From: Hysterangium stoloniferum
Lineage: Eukaryota; Basidiomycota; Agaricomycetes; Hysterangiales; Hysterangiaceae
DNA: 64,000 nt
Assembly: GCA_015178975.1 (NCBI GenBank)
Contig: WHVD01000282.1
Coordinates: forward strand, 1 to 64,000
Direction of reading: 5' to 3'
Of the stretch, positions 1 to 12,489 are shown piece by piece. The translations under genes were made by a program, and so were the position numbers. Below the pieces are notes generated by a model that saw only the letters and a program-made list of their open reading frames with translations, ran no database searches and was not told where the DNA came from. The number at the start of each line of letters is the position of its first letter. Position 1 is the stretch's first letter.

Positions 1-1850
1 CACCCAAAGCAACTTGAATTCTGTCCAATTGCAGTGAGGTGATCATATGCAAGCCTGCAAACATTTGAAATGTTGCCAAGGCACGGACACAGTGAACAAT
101 GGATGACTTGGGTGGAAACAATTGGACAATGCAAGGTACTGTTGTCTGTAACATTATCAGAATAAAAATGTCTGAATGGGAGTAAGCCTACCTTCAAAAT
201 ATCCCAAAATGTGTTGCCATCAGAAAAGTCCAATGTAATAACATTCTGAACATTTCTTCAAGCCAGGCCAACTGGGAATCTGGGACATGCTACATGCCAA
301 AGCCAGTTTGGTGAATTGGTTGAATGAAATTGAACCTACAATTCTGAATATTTCCCCCCTTGTTTCATGTTACCTAATACTTCCACCATTTTTGGAAAGA
401 GATGTTTTCCCCATTTTCCCAAATCATCTGAATGAAGAGTGTCATAGGAAACTGCAGAGTATGGATCTGAGTTGGCAATTGTCCAAAAGCATTCTGAATC
501 ACTATTTATAACAATTTGAAATCCAATAATTCAGAAATTACCCACATGTACTATATGAAGACCATTATCCTGGAGAATTTCTTCTCCTTTTTTTTTTGCT
601 CTTTGCCATTCTTGCCTGGTTTATAATGTCTAACATTGATTGTGTTGTGCGAAAGGGAAACACCTTTGTTAGCTTGGTGAGTTCATCTTTATGAACAAGG
701 CATTGGGGACAAGGATGAAGAGCCAAAGCACCCCATGTAGCACAGGTCCATGCTGCTTCTTCACCATCAACAGATTGGATGGTGATACCAGTTGTAAGAA
801 CCTGCTGAACAGAATTAGAACAAGTGACAGCTTCCCCATACAATGAAGGATGTTGGAGTGGTTGGAGGGCAATCCTCAGTACCTGATAATAGATTGATCG
901 CTTGAGAAATGCAAATGCAGTTTTCTGTGCTTCTGTCTGAGATTTGGGGTCATGTGGGTCCTCAACCTGTGATAATTGAACACAATGAGAATGTAGTCCA
1001 ATCAACATTACCAACCATATGACTTACCACAGGCATCATAAGAAATAATACTGCACCTCCATTCCCAGAGCCATTTCTAATATCTCCTGGAAGAAATCCA
1101 GCCCGAAGCAGCGCTGGATGTAATTTGACAGTTGTTGAGACCTTTCCCTTGTCAAGCCAGATATGCAAGGGGAGAAAGCAGTGGGGAAGGTCTGGATTAT
1201 GTTGCAGTGCATTCTAAAGAAGAGAAATAAGCTTGATCTCCACACCAAATTCTAACACTGAATTTACCTGAATGTTCCACCAGCTCTCTCCTGAATCAAT
1301 ATCATCATACAACTGAGTGACTATATTACCATCATTGGAAGGTGTTGGGGTGTTAGCATCATGGTAAATAAAATCATCAGGATGGCCTGAGTGGGAATGA
1401 TGCACAACCCTGATGTATGGTCCTGAGGATATCCGCTGCTCTGTGCTGTTAGAATGGTGGAGTTCAGGTTCATGTATGGAAGGTGATTCAGATCCAAAGT
1501 CATTCAATTCTTCAGACTCAAATGACATAGCACTACTGAAGGCAGCTGGAACTGTGTGAATGTAATTCTATAAAAGAGATAAGTGAACAGCATACAAGGC
1601 TCAGAGTGCAAGGATGGTTCTGAAACAAGCACATCAGGGTCCTGTCTAAGTTCACTAGCTGGCAGTTAATAAAATAGATATCAGTCAACATTTACCAAGT
1701 AGGAAATTCCTGCTTACCTTGGTGTGATTGTGATTTAAATTTCTCGGCAGCAGCAAAATCTTCCATTTTGTGCTTGCAGCTGTGGACATGATTTGAAAAT
1801 CCTTTGGTGTTCTTATAGGAGCTGCAGTAGGTGCATCAAAATGATCTTGC
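1..1850 (-). pseudogene. Plavaka-type DNA transposase remnant, truncated at left edge
   Basis: Read right to left, this is a decayed gene of the Plavaka family (basidiomycete DNA transposons related to CACTA/En-Spm). A C2H2-like zinc finger (C-x2-C-x11-H-x3-C-x2-H) lies near 1835-1770, then an acidic linker with the family phrase GPYIRVVHHSHSGHP (about 1430-1380), the core around SDQ/TEAQKTAF...LKRSIYYQVL (about 930-870), and the conserved HPCPQCLVHKDEL block (about 720-680). Beyond a stop near 570 the homology resumes with SDPYSAVSYDTLHSDD (about 470-410) and VITLDFSDGNTFWDIL (about 245-195), then leaves the window. Stops and frame changes separate the blocks, some possibly introns. I see no terminal repeats. 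Assignment is from remembered family phrases, so the family name is likely but not proven. Not expected to be active. Confidence 0.65.
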
Positions 1851-1989
1851 ATCAATGGAGCGTGAGTTATGATTTGGAGGATCTTCCATCAGGAGTGTTG
1901 TGTAATGGGATTACAATGAGGTGATAATATCACTGTTCTAAAACATGGAAAGTATTGACTCTGAAAGTTTCAAACTTAAACCTTCAGAC

Positions 1990-3740
1990 TCAAACCAAGC
2001 TTAGAGACTGTAGATGGTCGAGGATGATAACAGAGGACAACATACAGAGGGTGGTGTGGCTTTGGGCACAGGGTTTCAGTAGTTATTAGCTTTTAATTAT
2101 TTGTCAAAGTTTATGGTTCTATTAAGAAGCTTAGATATGGTGGGAAAATATTGCAATCTGTCCAGTTTGCTCCCTTCCACTACGATTATATCTCTCCAAA
2201 TGGAATGAACAAGGTGATATTTTCAATCCAGCCATAACCACACAAAATACATACCGAGTGTATGTGAGTGTGAGTGCCAACCTTGCGGCAGCAGATTATC
2301 CCACACATGAAAGACGGCGGTGTTGCAAATGTGTATGTAATCACCAAGATGACCAATAATATTTTTAGAGTGTCTTCTACCCCACATCACCATATTCCAC
2401 CTCAAGCTCCTCCTTTTCTACCACTGCTCATTCTCATTCAGGCCAGTCAGTCCCATCGGTGGAACAGTCGCTGGTCCAAGTCACAGTTGTTGCTCAGCTC
2501 CCGTTATTGATAGGTCCAGCCATGCAGAGAATGTCTCGAACTGATGTAAGGAGTATTGTATTTTATAGCTCTTCATTTGACACATTTTCATTTGTAGGAA
2601 TAATAACCACAGATCTGCATTCGCAATTGACATTGTTTTCAGTGTTCCAGCATCACAGAGTAGTTTGACTGAAAAGGATGAAAATGAAGCACATCTCTAT
2701 ATCTATTATGACTGTCTCAAATATTAATATTAGTTGATTTTAGATTACAAACCAGCTTCTCGTAAGCAATGGGTTGATCACCGATCCACAAGATTTGGAC
2801 CCACCTGGTAAAAAGCTTGGACAGAGGTTTCCAGTGACAGTGCGCAAAGCAGGGCACTTGCCCCCTCACCTTCACAATTCATGCCACCTTTCATTGATGT
2901 GGATGAAGCACTAAAATGGAAACAAAGGCCACCCAGAAGGTGGGCTGTATCTGTTCCAGCATTGCCTGACATTTTAAGGTCCAGATCTCCATACACAACC
3001 CTCCCAGCAAAAAAGAATTTAAATACTACAGATCAAGAAAAATGGTGAGTATCTTTTGAGTTGATCATTCATTCCTATCACCTATTGTTCAAAACTACAG
3101 GGGAACCAATCAACCAGGCAAAAACAATGAAGTGAGTATCTCTTTTGTCTTATTATGGCTCCATGCTTCTAATATACCTCAAAAAAATAGATGGCTCAAA
3201 CACCCTGGTCCTTTCCCACTACTCCACAGATTGTTTAGGTCACATGACAGGCGGAATCCACAGTTGAAGCAAACTTGGGAGCGTATGATGTCGTGTTGTG
3301 TGTTCTTAGGCCTCTCTGCACGGATGGTTGGTTTAGGGTGGTTATGCATTCATGTGACAGGCATTCCAGGAGTGGTGGGTAGGACAAGGGTAGGAAATGT
3401 TATTCTTTGCCCATCTTTTATTCATTCTATTCATTTCGTTGCAGCACTCTGATGCAACCAATGCATCACAAAATCTTTCAGCCCCACTGTAACAGAAGAC
3501 GCAGTTTCAAATCCGGCTACTATAGCATCCTGTTGCATCATCCTCTGGCCCTGTGTTATTGATGCTAACACTGCGTTCTCTATCACCCTGATATAAGAGT
3601 GCAAGAGTGTCCTCGACAATGTAGCAGCCCGATTGCTGATCGATCCTCTTCCAGCACAATATGCCAAGTTGGCTGGACTTGGTTCCCCAATGACCACCAG
3701 AGCTGGTCGCTTCATTTGGATAGGTTTAGTTTTGGGGTCC
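1990..3740. other. No recognisable gene
   Basis: AT-rich sequence with only short open frames. Around 2790-3030 the plus strand reads as a plausible protein fragment (FMPPFIDVDEALKWKQRPP), and 3431-3742 has a 103-aa minus-strand frame. I recognise neither and see no start, intron or domain that supports them. Confidence 0.3.
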
Positions 3741-4315
3741 ATCAGGTATTATCAGATGGACCCTGCTAAAATTATCTTTCAGAAGGCTAATGATCCAAAA
3801 CATACCTGCAAAAGGCAAAGGAATAGTTTGAAAATAATGGAATGACTGTCCTACCATGGCCTGTCCAATCTCCAGACCTCAATCCAATTGAGCATCTATG
3901 GAATTACTTGAAGAGAAAGCTGGGCCAGTATGCCACTGCACCAAGTGGGATTCTGGAGTTGTGGGTGAGGATAGAGAAGGAGTGGGAAGATATATCAGCT
4001 TCTGAGTGTCAGAGGTTAATTGAAGAAGGATTGAGGCAGTCATAAAAAGGCCAAGGGAGGGTATACCAAGTATTAAAATATAGCATATATTGCATCATAA
4101 TCATCAGCATCAAAACCTTTTCAATGATCAGGCCTGAATAAACCATTTTTAGCATACCCAAAAATGGATATTACATAATAATATTCTAGACACTGATTCT
4201 ACATATGTTTAACTGTATACTGTATTTTGTTGAGATATTTTGCTACTTTCTCTCCCCTGGTAGTGGCCCGCCAATATGCAAATGTCAAACATTGAAAAGG
4301 TTTTGAGAGTCACTG
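3741..4315 (+). mobile_element. Truncated Tc1/mariner element, subfamily A (3' half)
   Basis: The 5' half is missing. The remaining frame, with frameshifts at about 3805 and 3845, reads RYYQMDPAKIIFQKANDPKH...SPDLNPIEHLW...KRKLGQYATAPSG, which matches residues 226-330 of the intact transposase at 32522-33538. The catalytic second Asp is lost (QKAND instead of QQDND). The 3' non-coding tail and terminal inverted repeat match the intact copy and end in GAGTCACTG at 4315, followed by the TA target dinucleotide at 4316-4317. Immediately to the right lies the second half of a Gypsy LTR (family A), so this copy had inserted into such an LTR before its left half was lost. Confidence 0.85.
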
Positions 4316-4317
4316 TA

Positions 4318-4704
4318 CATTCCACAGTCTATATACTGTAGTCTGGCAGATGTTATACATACAGTCAGAAAATCAGCTTAGATCTCCCCAGTAATCTCAG
4401 TATAATTTCCACTCTATTCTTCTCTTTGAAACACACTGCTATTACCTCATCAGAGCCTGCAGACTCCAACCTATCTATCACTTGACCTCTGACCCATCAC
4501 CCCCCGACCTCTCAACCTTGTCAGAGCCCATGGGCTTCCCAACTGGTCCCAACCTATCAACTACACCCAGACTCTCCGGGTTTCCTGTCCACCTGTGTGA
4601 AATTGGACACTACAATCTCATGATGGTGCAGCCTATAAGCTGAAGCCAAGTATTACCTGGGTTTCTCCAGAAACCCTCCACTAAGCCCTGCATGCACCAT
4701 AACA
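4318..4704 (+). repeat. Gypsy LTR family A, 3' half fragment
   Basis: Matches the right half of the LTR at 39382-40208: the CTGGCAGATGTTATACATAC stretch, TCAGAAAATCAGCTTAGAT, the TATAAGCTGAAGCC core (about 4635) and the end CCATAACA at 4704. The left half was interrupted by the Tc1 copy that ends at 4315. Confidence 0.7.
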
Positions 4705-4734
4705 TAATGTTGATTCTACTGGAATTGATTTACA

Positions 4735-5331
4735 ATTGACACAGCATCGATATGATATAGCATTGATTGAGAAAAGGAGAATATTCATTAAGTATTCATA
4801 GAGAATTGATTAAGCATTGAAGAATCATTAATAGAGCATGGATTGAGTATTGATATATTGTATTGTATTTTGATATATTTTATTGTATTTAATTTATTGC
4901 ATTTTATTTTGATTTATTTGATTCTATTTTTAAACATTTTATTTTGGTTTTTCTGATTTATTTAATTTTGAAGCATTTTATTTTCATTTACTGTATTTTA
5001 TTTTATTTTTAAACATTTTATTTTCATTTGTTGTATTTTATCTTAATTATTCTGTGATTTCACTGAGATTTTCCCAGAAATCTTGTAGACCTCCAGGGAT
5101 TTGCAATATTACTCCAGGGAAATGGCACCACTTGTGTAAAATGTTTCTGTGAGGGGTGTGGGAAAGGCTTTCAGGGCAAATTGAATGGCTCCCACATCAC
5201 AAAAATGCTTCCACAGGGCATGGGAAATGTATCTGGAAAGGCCATGGGAAATGTGTCTATGAGTGGCATGGGAAAGTCTCCCAGAAAGGTCATGGGAAAT
5301 GTGTCTATCAGGGGTGCAGGAAATGCTTATG
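4735..5331. repeat. AT-rich block plus minisatellite, related to 9700-10380
   Basis: 4735-5060 is low-complexity with repeated ATTTTATTTT and TTTAAACATTTT. 5150-5330 holds diverged tandem units around CATGGGAAATGTGTCTATG (about 33 bp). The transition CCCAGAAATCTTGTAGAC at about 5075 and the GCTCCCACAT/GCTTCC motifs recur in the same order at 9940-10340, so both are copies of one unclassified repeat. No coding capacity. Confidence 0.5.
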
Positions 5332-5795
5332 TGTTACAATTGGAAATCCCACCGGACTCCGGGCACTAACTTACATGCACCCACACCCTATATGCACCCA
5401 TTATCGGTTCACCAGAATTCCCACTGGACTCCATACATCAGCCTTGTCTACGTTCAACTTCGTTACGTTGTGTTTCAGTCACCAGAATATTCACTGGACT
5501 CCATCTCTGTCTATGTCCAACCTCGTCCCGCACATCAGTCACTGGACCCCGCTCAGAATACCCATCATCCCTCTAACTGAGCCCCGTTCCCATTTTAGTC
5601 AAATGACCTGTCATGATTTGGACTCCGCTCCCGCTCCATTTCCCATTATGGTTTATGATTTGTCACTATTCGGACTCCACTCCGTTCTGTCCTGTTTTTA
5701 ACACCAATTTGGTGTTTACTATTCCCGTTTTATGTTTTGCTCATTTCGTCTCATTATTACTGGATTCGGTATGACATTTACTCCACGGTCTATTT
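5332..5795 (+). repeat. Gypsy LTR family A, 5' half fragment
   Basis: Starts with TGTTACAATTGG and runs through the diagnostic blocks GACTCCGGGCACTAAC, CATGACCTG-like TCATGATTTGGACTCCGC and the palindrome CACCAATTTGGTG (about 5704). At about 5795 it switches abruptly to LTR family B in the opposite orientation. Confidence 0.65.
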
Positions 5796-6435
5796 TATGT
5801 GCTGCGCCCTCGCAAGTATCTGTAGGGTGTCCTTAGATTTCGGATGGGCGAAGACTAAGCCTAAAGAGTTCCTTTCGGCGAGATACCGATCGGGACCGAA
5901 GGACAAGTTGAGTGTCAGGCCAAGGGGTCGGGGCTGGGAGTGGGCGAGCACACATGAAGGCAGATGGGGGATTCTTAGTATGAGACTGTTACAGACGTAT
6001 GAGGGTATTCTGAGTCGATATTCTGATTGCCTAGTAACTACAACTACAGTGGGTTCATATCCAAGTAACAGGCATCTAGAAAATACTAACAGGGAGAAGG
6101 GCGGAAAATGGTATTAACAATAAGCTTGACTAGGAACGGGAAGTTTATGATTAGTTCGGAGGCCGATGATAACCGAGAGTGGAATTATGATAAAAGGAAA
6201 TAGTTTGAGGACTACAAATATAGATAGACATATGTGAAACATAGGATAGAACGGATCAACATAATGAAAGGGACGTATCAAAGGTTTAACCAGACAATAC
6301 GAGTATTTTGATGTGGGTGTAAATGGAGTTTGATCATCACGAAAGCATACGTCAGCTTCGGGGGCTGATGGTTTCCGAAGTGGTGACTTGAAAACGTTGA
6401 TAAGTGGCGATAACTTGCGACATGGTCGTAACACA
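5796..6435 (-). repeat. Gypsy LTR family B fragment
   Basis: Matches 21162-22016: GTGCTGCGCCCTCGCAAG at the left, the block TCTGATTGCCTAGTAAC in the middle, and the terminal GTCGTAACA at 6435. The corresponding left part of the LTR (GCTTCAGCTTAT side) is absent. Directly followed by Gypsy gag coding sequence. Confidence 0.6.
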
Positions 6436-8587
6436 GGGTAAGAAACACGGCAAGTTCTTTGTCAAACAAAGCGACAAGAAAAGTGTCGCTAAACCCCCAA
6501 AGGAGTGCTGGATTTGTGGGAGTTTAGAGCATTTTAAGATTGACTGCCTCACACGGTAGGATGTCACACTATGTCTCTATTAACAAATGCTCCGTGCAGA
6601 ACCCAACTGAGGAGGTAGGATCAGAGGGCTTATGAAACGGTTTATGGATTAAGCATACAGGGACAAGTACATAATGTTGATGAGGAATCAATTTTCATTT
6701 CTGTCTACCTTCCTCAATCAGAGGACGACATTGTTTTAGATGTGATTTCATCCCCAAATGAGAACGAAGCAGCACAAGTCTATGTTTCTATATCAGACTG
6801 TGATTTCCTTGAGAAAGGAGACTGGCTGGACACTCATCGTCAGAACTGGAAAGGTCTGACTGAGATGGGAGCCTTATTGCAATCTAAACCTCCCACCATT
6901 GAGGAAATCGTCGACAAGGAAGTATTCATGAATGATCTAAAGAAATAAGTCAGACCTACATTATAGAAGACCCCTCTGAGTTAGAGGGATCAGAGGAGGA
7001 GAACTTCCCCTTCGACCCAGGGCAGTTACCCAACTTAATTCCTTATGAGGAATCAGATTCTGAAGCGGATGACCTTGTTCTGAATGTACCTAACGGTAGA
7101 CGTGTCAGGAGGGATGTCAAACTGGCTGTAAGAAAGGAAAGCAAAAGACCCAGGGTCCAATACCCACGATCCAGTCAGCTTATGAAAGAGGATTCAACCA
7201 TCATCTACTGCAGATGGGATCCCCCAGGTGGATACTCCAGCATTGGGATTTCAGCATTACACATCTACGGATGCATAGGGGACTCAGAAGCCTCTAATCC
7301 TATTAAAATCAGGTTGGATGCCACAGCCAATCTTTCCTTAATTTCGGAGGATTTCTATAAGGAACTAGTGGACTGCCCCAATCTCAAGCAAGGACTCAAA
7401 TTATGCCTCATACAGCTTACCAGTAATGCTAAAGTCTTAGGATATGTCAATATCCCCATTTACCTTGAAGATGACACCAGTATGCTCCTTAAATTTACCG
7501 CCAAAATGTACGTTGTCCGAGGCATGACTGTCCCGATTCTTCTCAGAGTGGACTTTCATGTGAGCTCTGAAATTGGAACACTACGCGACCAGCCGTTGGG
7601 CTCTAGATTGATTCTGCCAGGAAGGGCAGGGTCTATCCCAGCCAGTTCCTCCAAGGAGCCACAGCCTTTGGCCTTCTCGATTAGCAAGATCCCCCTTGAG
7701 GAATTAGCCAATGACTCACCTGAATTGACTTCGAAACCAGACAAAGGGGTGCGTACTGAAAGAGTCGCACGGGCCCTACAGGATTGTACTATAGAGCCGG
7801 AATCAGCTTGACTAGTACCAGTTTTTGTTGGCAATCTTATCAGTGACCAATGGATAGTCGAGGGAGTTGTGCTGCAGAATGACGATGGGAGTACATATAC
7901 TAGCCGCTCCCACCACTGCTATCTGTAGGGAAAGCGCTGTGATACCTCTCGCTAACCCCTCTCTGACCCCAAGAAGCATTAGATGAGGGGAAACGGTTGG
8001 ATTAATTCATGATGTGAATGAATGGGCCCAGATTCCTAGATATTCAACTGAGAAAGCATCAATGCAGTCAATGGCAACCAAGATCACTCACCTCATGGAG
8101 AGCCTATTGAGAATAGAAGAGAGCATGTCCTTAATCCTCGACCTTCCAGACAGCCCCCACAATGGGAAACTTGCAGACGATTTCGACCCAGCAGGCCCTA
8201 AAACATCAGAAGTCACCACCATGGAAACATTTCAAGTGGAGGACCTACATAAGTTGGTTAACTTAGGATTTGAAATTCCTGCTGATGTCTTCTCCCGCCT
8301 AGAGTCGGTACTGACTAAGAATGTCCAAGCCTTTGGAGTATATGGGTGTTTAGGACAAGTAGATGTCAATGTCAATGTCCCGTTGAAAGAAGGCATGCAA
8401 CCTATTTCAATGTCAATGTTTCCAACTTCCCCAGCCAATAGGAAGGTCATTGATGAACAAATGGATACTTGGTTCCAACAGAGAGTAATCGAACCATCCA
8501 AAAGTCCTTGGGAGGCACCAGCCTTCGTCGTCTATCGTAATGGGAAACTGAAAGTGGTTATTGACTATAGGAAATTGAATAGCACAT
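6436..8587 (+). pseudogene. Ty3/Gypsy gag-protease-RT remnant
   Basis: A zinc knuckle CWICGSLEHFKIDC (C-x2-C-x4-H-x4-C, about 6512-6553) marks the end of gag. An acidic linker follows (6742-7180), then a retropepsin-like domain (7300-7580: LDATANLSLISEDFYKEL and VVRGMTVPILLRVDFHVSSE), in which the usual D-T/S-G active site reads DAT. 8230-8587 is the start of reverse transcriptase: KNVQAFGVYGCLGQVD, PISMSMFPTSPANRKV, VIEPSKSPWEAPAFVVYRNGK, DYRKLNS. The frame ends there and joins a piece of LTR family B, so the palm active site, RNase H and integrase are absent. In-frame stops and frameshifts (for example 6948, 7811) show it is dead. Family assignment is firm; relation to LTR A or B is not established. 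Confidence 0.8.
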
Positions 8588-8659
8588 AAGCTGAAGCCAA
8601 GTTCTTCTGATCAGTCCCCATCGGCCAACCGACATCAGTCAGTTTTCTGTTCTTAACAA
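8588..8659 (+). repeat. Gypsy LTR family B, 3' terminal fragment
   Basis: ATAAGCTGAAGCCAAGT at its left end, then GATCAGTCCCCATCGGCC and the terminal TTCTTAACA. It is the reverse complement of the 5' end of the family B copy at 21011. Confidence 0.65.
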
Positions 8660-8994
8660 TATGGCCAATCATTAGAATTCACTGCAAATGATTGGAATTT
8701 ACTAAATTTGATTTTAATATGCTGGCAGAGACCATGAATAGTTTAGGACTTTCAAAGATTTTAGAAATTGCAATTGCCAATGGGATTAGAAAGGTTGAGG
8801 TTGTTAGGATCTCATCATTTCAGACCTCCACAACCCATTTTAGACTCAAAACCTTCCACCGACTCACTGTTGGAACCCCCACCTAGGTATCACTGCTTGC
8901 AGCATCTCTGACACTTATTTCATTATAAGAGTTAACCTTTTAGCTTTCCATTCCATCTCCATCCCATTCACTCCCCTGTCACTAAACCTGTTTG
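8660..8994. other. No recognisable gene
   Basis: Short frames only (for example 64 aa at 8692). No domain or repeat recognised. Confidence 0.3.
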
Positions 8995-9485
8995 AGATTC
9001 AAACTGGATAGTACATGAATATAGGAGACTCATATAGACTGTGAAATGTAATAATACCAAATCTGGTATTTATGAGGGGCAGAACTATTAAACATAAAAT
9101 GAAACAAGTAAATACCAAACTAGGTATTAGGGATGGAATGGAATGGGAGTGGGGTCCGAAACATGATAGGTCATTAGACCATAATGGGAGCAGGGTTCTA
9201 TGCTCTGTTAGAAGGGTTCCAGGAGTCTGGTCAGAGTCCAGTGACAGGCACAGAGAATCAGGTATAAACAGGTTGATTTGCAGGTCCAGCAGAGTCTGAG
9301 GACTTGTGCATGAGACACAGACAAATCATGACAGGTCATGGGACCATAATGGGAGCAGGGTTCTATGCTCTGTTAGAGGGGTTCCAGGAGTCCGGTCAGA
9401 GTCCGGTGACTGGTCTGTGAGATACAGAGTGTTTGGGTGAATATAGGGTGGAGTCCGGAGTCTGGTGGGCTTTCCGGGTCATAAC
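8995..9485 (-). repeat. Diverged Gypsy LTR of family A type
   Basis: Contains the family A order ACTGGATAGTACATGAAT, ATATAGACTGTG, a degenerate form of the palindrome (TACCAAACTAGGTATTA), CATTAGACCATAATGGGAGC, and the terminal GTCATAACA at 9485. The block ACCATAATGGGAGCAGGG is duplicated (about 9178 and 9347). Left boundary is uncertain. Confidence 0.5.
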
Positions 9486-11057
9486 AGAAGGTGCCTAGTC
9501 AGGGGGGAGACTGACAGAATGGGATGTGAGTCAAAGGGTACTTGAGGGATGAGGGTCAGGTTCCAGTGGATTCTGGATCTTGATAGTGGTCCAGAAGATG
9601 GTTCAGAACATAATATAATATCCGAAGGATACTCTGTGGAGTTCCCGGGAACGGGTCTTGACACAGAGTGACAGTGGAGAAAGACAGAATGGAACAGCAC
9701 AGAATAGAATGGAAAAATTAAATGTAAATTTACTGCAATCATTTTAAATTTATTGGAATTGACTGGAATTGATTGACAATTAATTGGATTTTATAGGGAT
9801 GGTCTCAGATTCATGAATTGGTAATTTTCGCTTATTTTATGTTTTTTTTTTGAATATCTTGGAATGTTTTTGAGCTTGTTTCATTTTCTAAAATTGTATT
9901 TGTATTTGTTGTTTTTTATTTTTATTTTTTCTGGATTTATTGTTATCTTCCCAGAATTTTTTGTAGACTATTCCAAAGATTTTGTGGTCCTTATGCGAGA
10001 AACGGGGTGTAATTTCCGGGAACTGGATGCCAAATGTTCCCACACTTGCAAAATTGCTTCTGTGGTGGGAACAAAGTTTCCTCACTGTCATGGATGTTAT
10101 AGTTGAGCTAAAAAGCTGTAAGGGTGACAGAAAAAATGATCTTTGAGTGGGAAAAATGCTCCCATGCTCCTACAATGCTCTTGCACTGCCAAAAATTGCT
10201 CCCCCACATTCACAAACCCATCTGTGCTGGAAAATGTGCATTTGCGCTGCCAGAAAAAATGTTCCTGAGCTTTTTAAATTGCTTCTGTGGGGGTGAAATT
10301 GCTCCCACATCGGCATTGCTTCCATGGTGCCAAAAATGCTTTCTTGCTATCAGAAATACTTATGCACCTGATTTTTCGAGGCTAAGCTGAATAACAACCC
10401 CCCACACACACACAAACAATGGTGGCACCACAAATCCACCAAGCTCCTTTACTATACAAGTGATGATCATGTATCCCACCTCTGTGCCCAAATTACATGT
10501 ACTATAACTAATCTGCATGGTGGAATGTAGCCCATTGGAGACCATAACCAACTAATGTGGCCTGTCCAACACCTGGATAGGGTAAGTCATACTGATCGCT
10601 TGTGTGCATGAGCACATCATGCTGATCGCCTGCACATGAGCACATCATGCTGATTGCCTGCACAAAGGCCATCATCACCATGAGTCAAAAGCTGGGTCCC
10701 TGGCCAGCCCCTGCTCTACCAAGTCACGCCTGATCACCTGTTCGGCTACACTGATCGTCAGATCAGCCTGTTTTGGTGCACCTTCATTCTTACCATACAC
10801 TTTTATAGCATACTCATGCACACTGTAGATTATTGGTGGGTACTTTATAGAACTCATCATACAGATATACCAGACTAAGATCATTGAAGTGGCCTCTTGA
10901 GTATACTCACAAGTCATACAGCAGCTTACTCAGACCAACATCACGACAAGCACAAGTCAACCAACCATCTCCAGTCCATTTGTCAGTAACATGTCTTACA
11001 CTTATCCTTATCACTTCACTCACTTTGTTAATAATAGCAAGTCTTCACATAAACCAA
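9486..11057. other. Non-coding, with second copy of the 4735-5331 repeat
   Basis: 9700-10380 repeats the unclassified AT-rich/minisatellite block seen at 4735-5331 (TTCCCAGAATTTTTTGTAGA, then repeated AAATTGCTCC/TGCTCCCA units). 10560-10670 holds three short repeats of GAGCACATCATGCTGAT. No gene recognised. Confidence 0.4.
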
Positions 11058-11492
11058 GATCCAGTAATGATGAAACGAAATGAGCAAAATATAAAACAGG
11101 AATAGTAAACACCAAATTTGGTGTTAGGAACAGGACGGAATGGAGCAGAGTCCGAATAGTGACAAATCATAAACCATAACGGGAAATGGAGTGGGAGTGG
11201 AGTCCAAATCGTGACAGGTCATTTGACTAAAATGGGAATGGGGCTCTGTTAGAGAGGTGACAGGTTTTATGAGCGGGGTCCGGTGACTGATGTGTGGGAT
11301 GAGGTCAGACATAGACAGGGGCGGAGTCCGGTGGGTTTTCCGGTGACTGAAACACAACATAATGAAGATGAATGTAGACAAGTCTGACGTACGGAGTCTG
11401 GCGGGAAATTCGGTAAACTGACAATGGGTGCGTATAGGGTGCAGGTGCATATAAGTTAGTGCCCAGAGTCTGGCGGGATTTCTGGTCGGTAA
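11058..11492 (-). repeat. Gypsy LTR family A, 5' half fragment
   Basis: Matches 24520-24940: the palindrome CACCAAATTTGGTG at about 11110, GTGACAGGTCATTTGAC, GTCTGACGTACGGAGTCTG and GTTAGTGCCCAGAGTCTGG. Its right side abuts Gypsy integrase coding sequence at 11493 on the opposite strand. Confidence 0.65.
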
Positions 11493-11965
11493 ACCCGCAC
11501 AACCTGAAACCTATTTTCACGAATCAGCAACTTACCGCATCAGTCTGTGCAACTTTCCTCGTCCATCCCATTGTCCGTGGAATTATCATTATGGATATTG
11601 AGAAGCTACATCAAGATATTCTATCAGCAATTCCGCTAGACCCGATTACTAAAGCACACCTTGACAATCCCCTGGACCCCGATCAACCTCGGTGGTCTCT
11701 TGATCAGCATGGTTTCATTAGACTTGACGATCAGATCTATGTACCAGACTCTGATGGCCTCTGCCTCAGGATCCTTCAATACAAACATGATCATCCACTC
11801 TCAGGACATTTCAGGTACAACAAAATTCTATCATTAATAAGAAGAGAATACACTTGGCCTGGACTCTGTGGATTCATTAAGCACTATTGTAAATCTTGCA
11901 CTACTTGTCCCCACTCAGAATCTCAGCAACACAAGCCATACAGCCTTTTGAAACAACTGTCACAC
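11493..11965 (+). pseudogene. Ty3/Gypsy integrase N-terminal fragment
   Basis: The frame NPHNLKPIFTNQQLTASVCA is the linker after RNase H. It is followed by the integrase zinc-binding domain: RILQYKHDHPLSGHFRYNK, RREYTWPGL, CKSCTTCPHSE (H-H-C-C pattern), and ends at KPYSLLKQL. The D,D,E catalytic core is missing, because a Copia LTR fragment follows directly. The reading frame is open over about 155 residues, so this piece is less decayed than the gag-RT remnant at 6436. Confidence 0.8.
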
Positions 11966-12175
11966 ACATATATATTGGGCATCAATTATAGCTTTGCCTC
12001 AGTCTGTAATACTACAAATAAATGAGACTGAGGTGAGCCGTCTATTTATCAAATAGACCATTTCCTTAACTAATCTTGCATGTACTAGAACTACATTCTA
12101 GGTACCTATTGCAGAGTCCATTATACTACGAATATACAAGACTGAGAACTACATTCTAGGGTATCAATTTTAACA
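11966..12175 (+). repeat. Copia LTR 3' fragment
   Basis: Carries the hairpin signature CCTCAGTC...GAGACTGAGG at 11998-12036 and a second GAGACTG-type half with a TTATACTACGAATATAC core (12118-12145), then ACATTCTAGG and a terminal TTTTAACA. This matches the organisation of the LTR at 60670-61009. Left boundary uncertain. Confidence 0.5.
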
Positions 12176-12489
12176 CACTGCAGGTTGTTCTTGGTCTCCA
12201 GCTGGGCTGGAGTGTTTTTCCAGGCCTTCTGTCATTCATAAGTCAGTTGTATATCTGCTGAGGACTGCACACTTACCCTTCTGTGTTCAGTCACTTTTAC
12301 TTATTCCACTTACCTAGTTATTATTATTGTATCTGGGTAAACCTATATAGCTATTCGGCATACTATGTGCAAATGCTGAGGTATTATTCTTGTATCTAAC
12401 ACTACTTCTCACATTGGTTACGCACCTTGTGTTGAGAGTTGTCAACCATTTCCATGAAATTGTCAACTTTGCCATCACCATTTTCACCT

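Noticed and set aside
3431..3742. 103-aa minus-strand ORF
   Set aside because: No recognisable domain, flanked by transposon debris; too weak to call.
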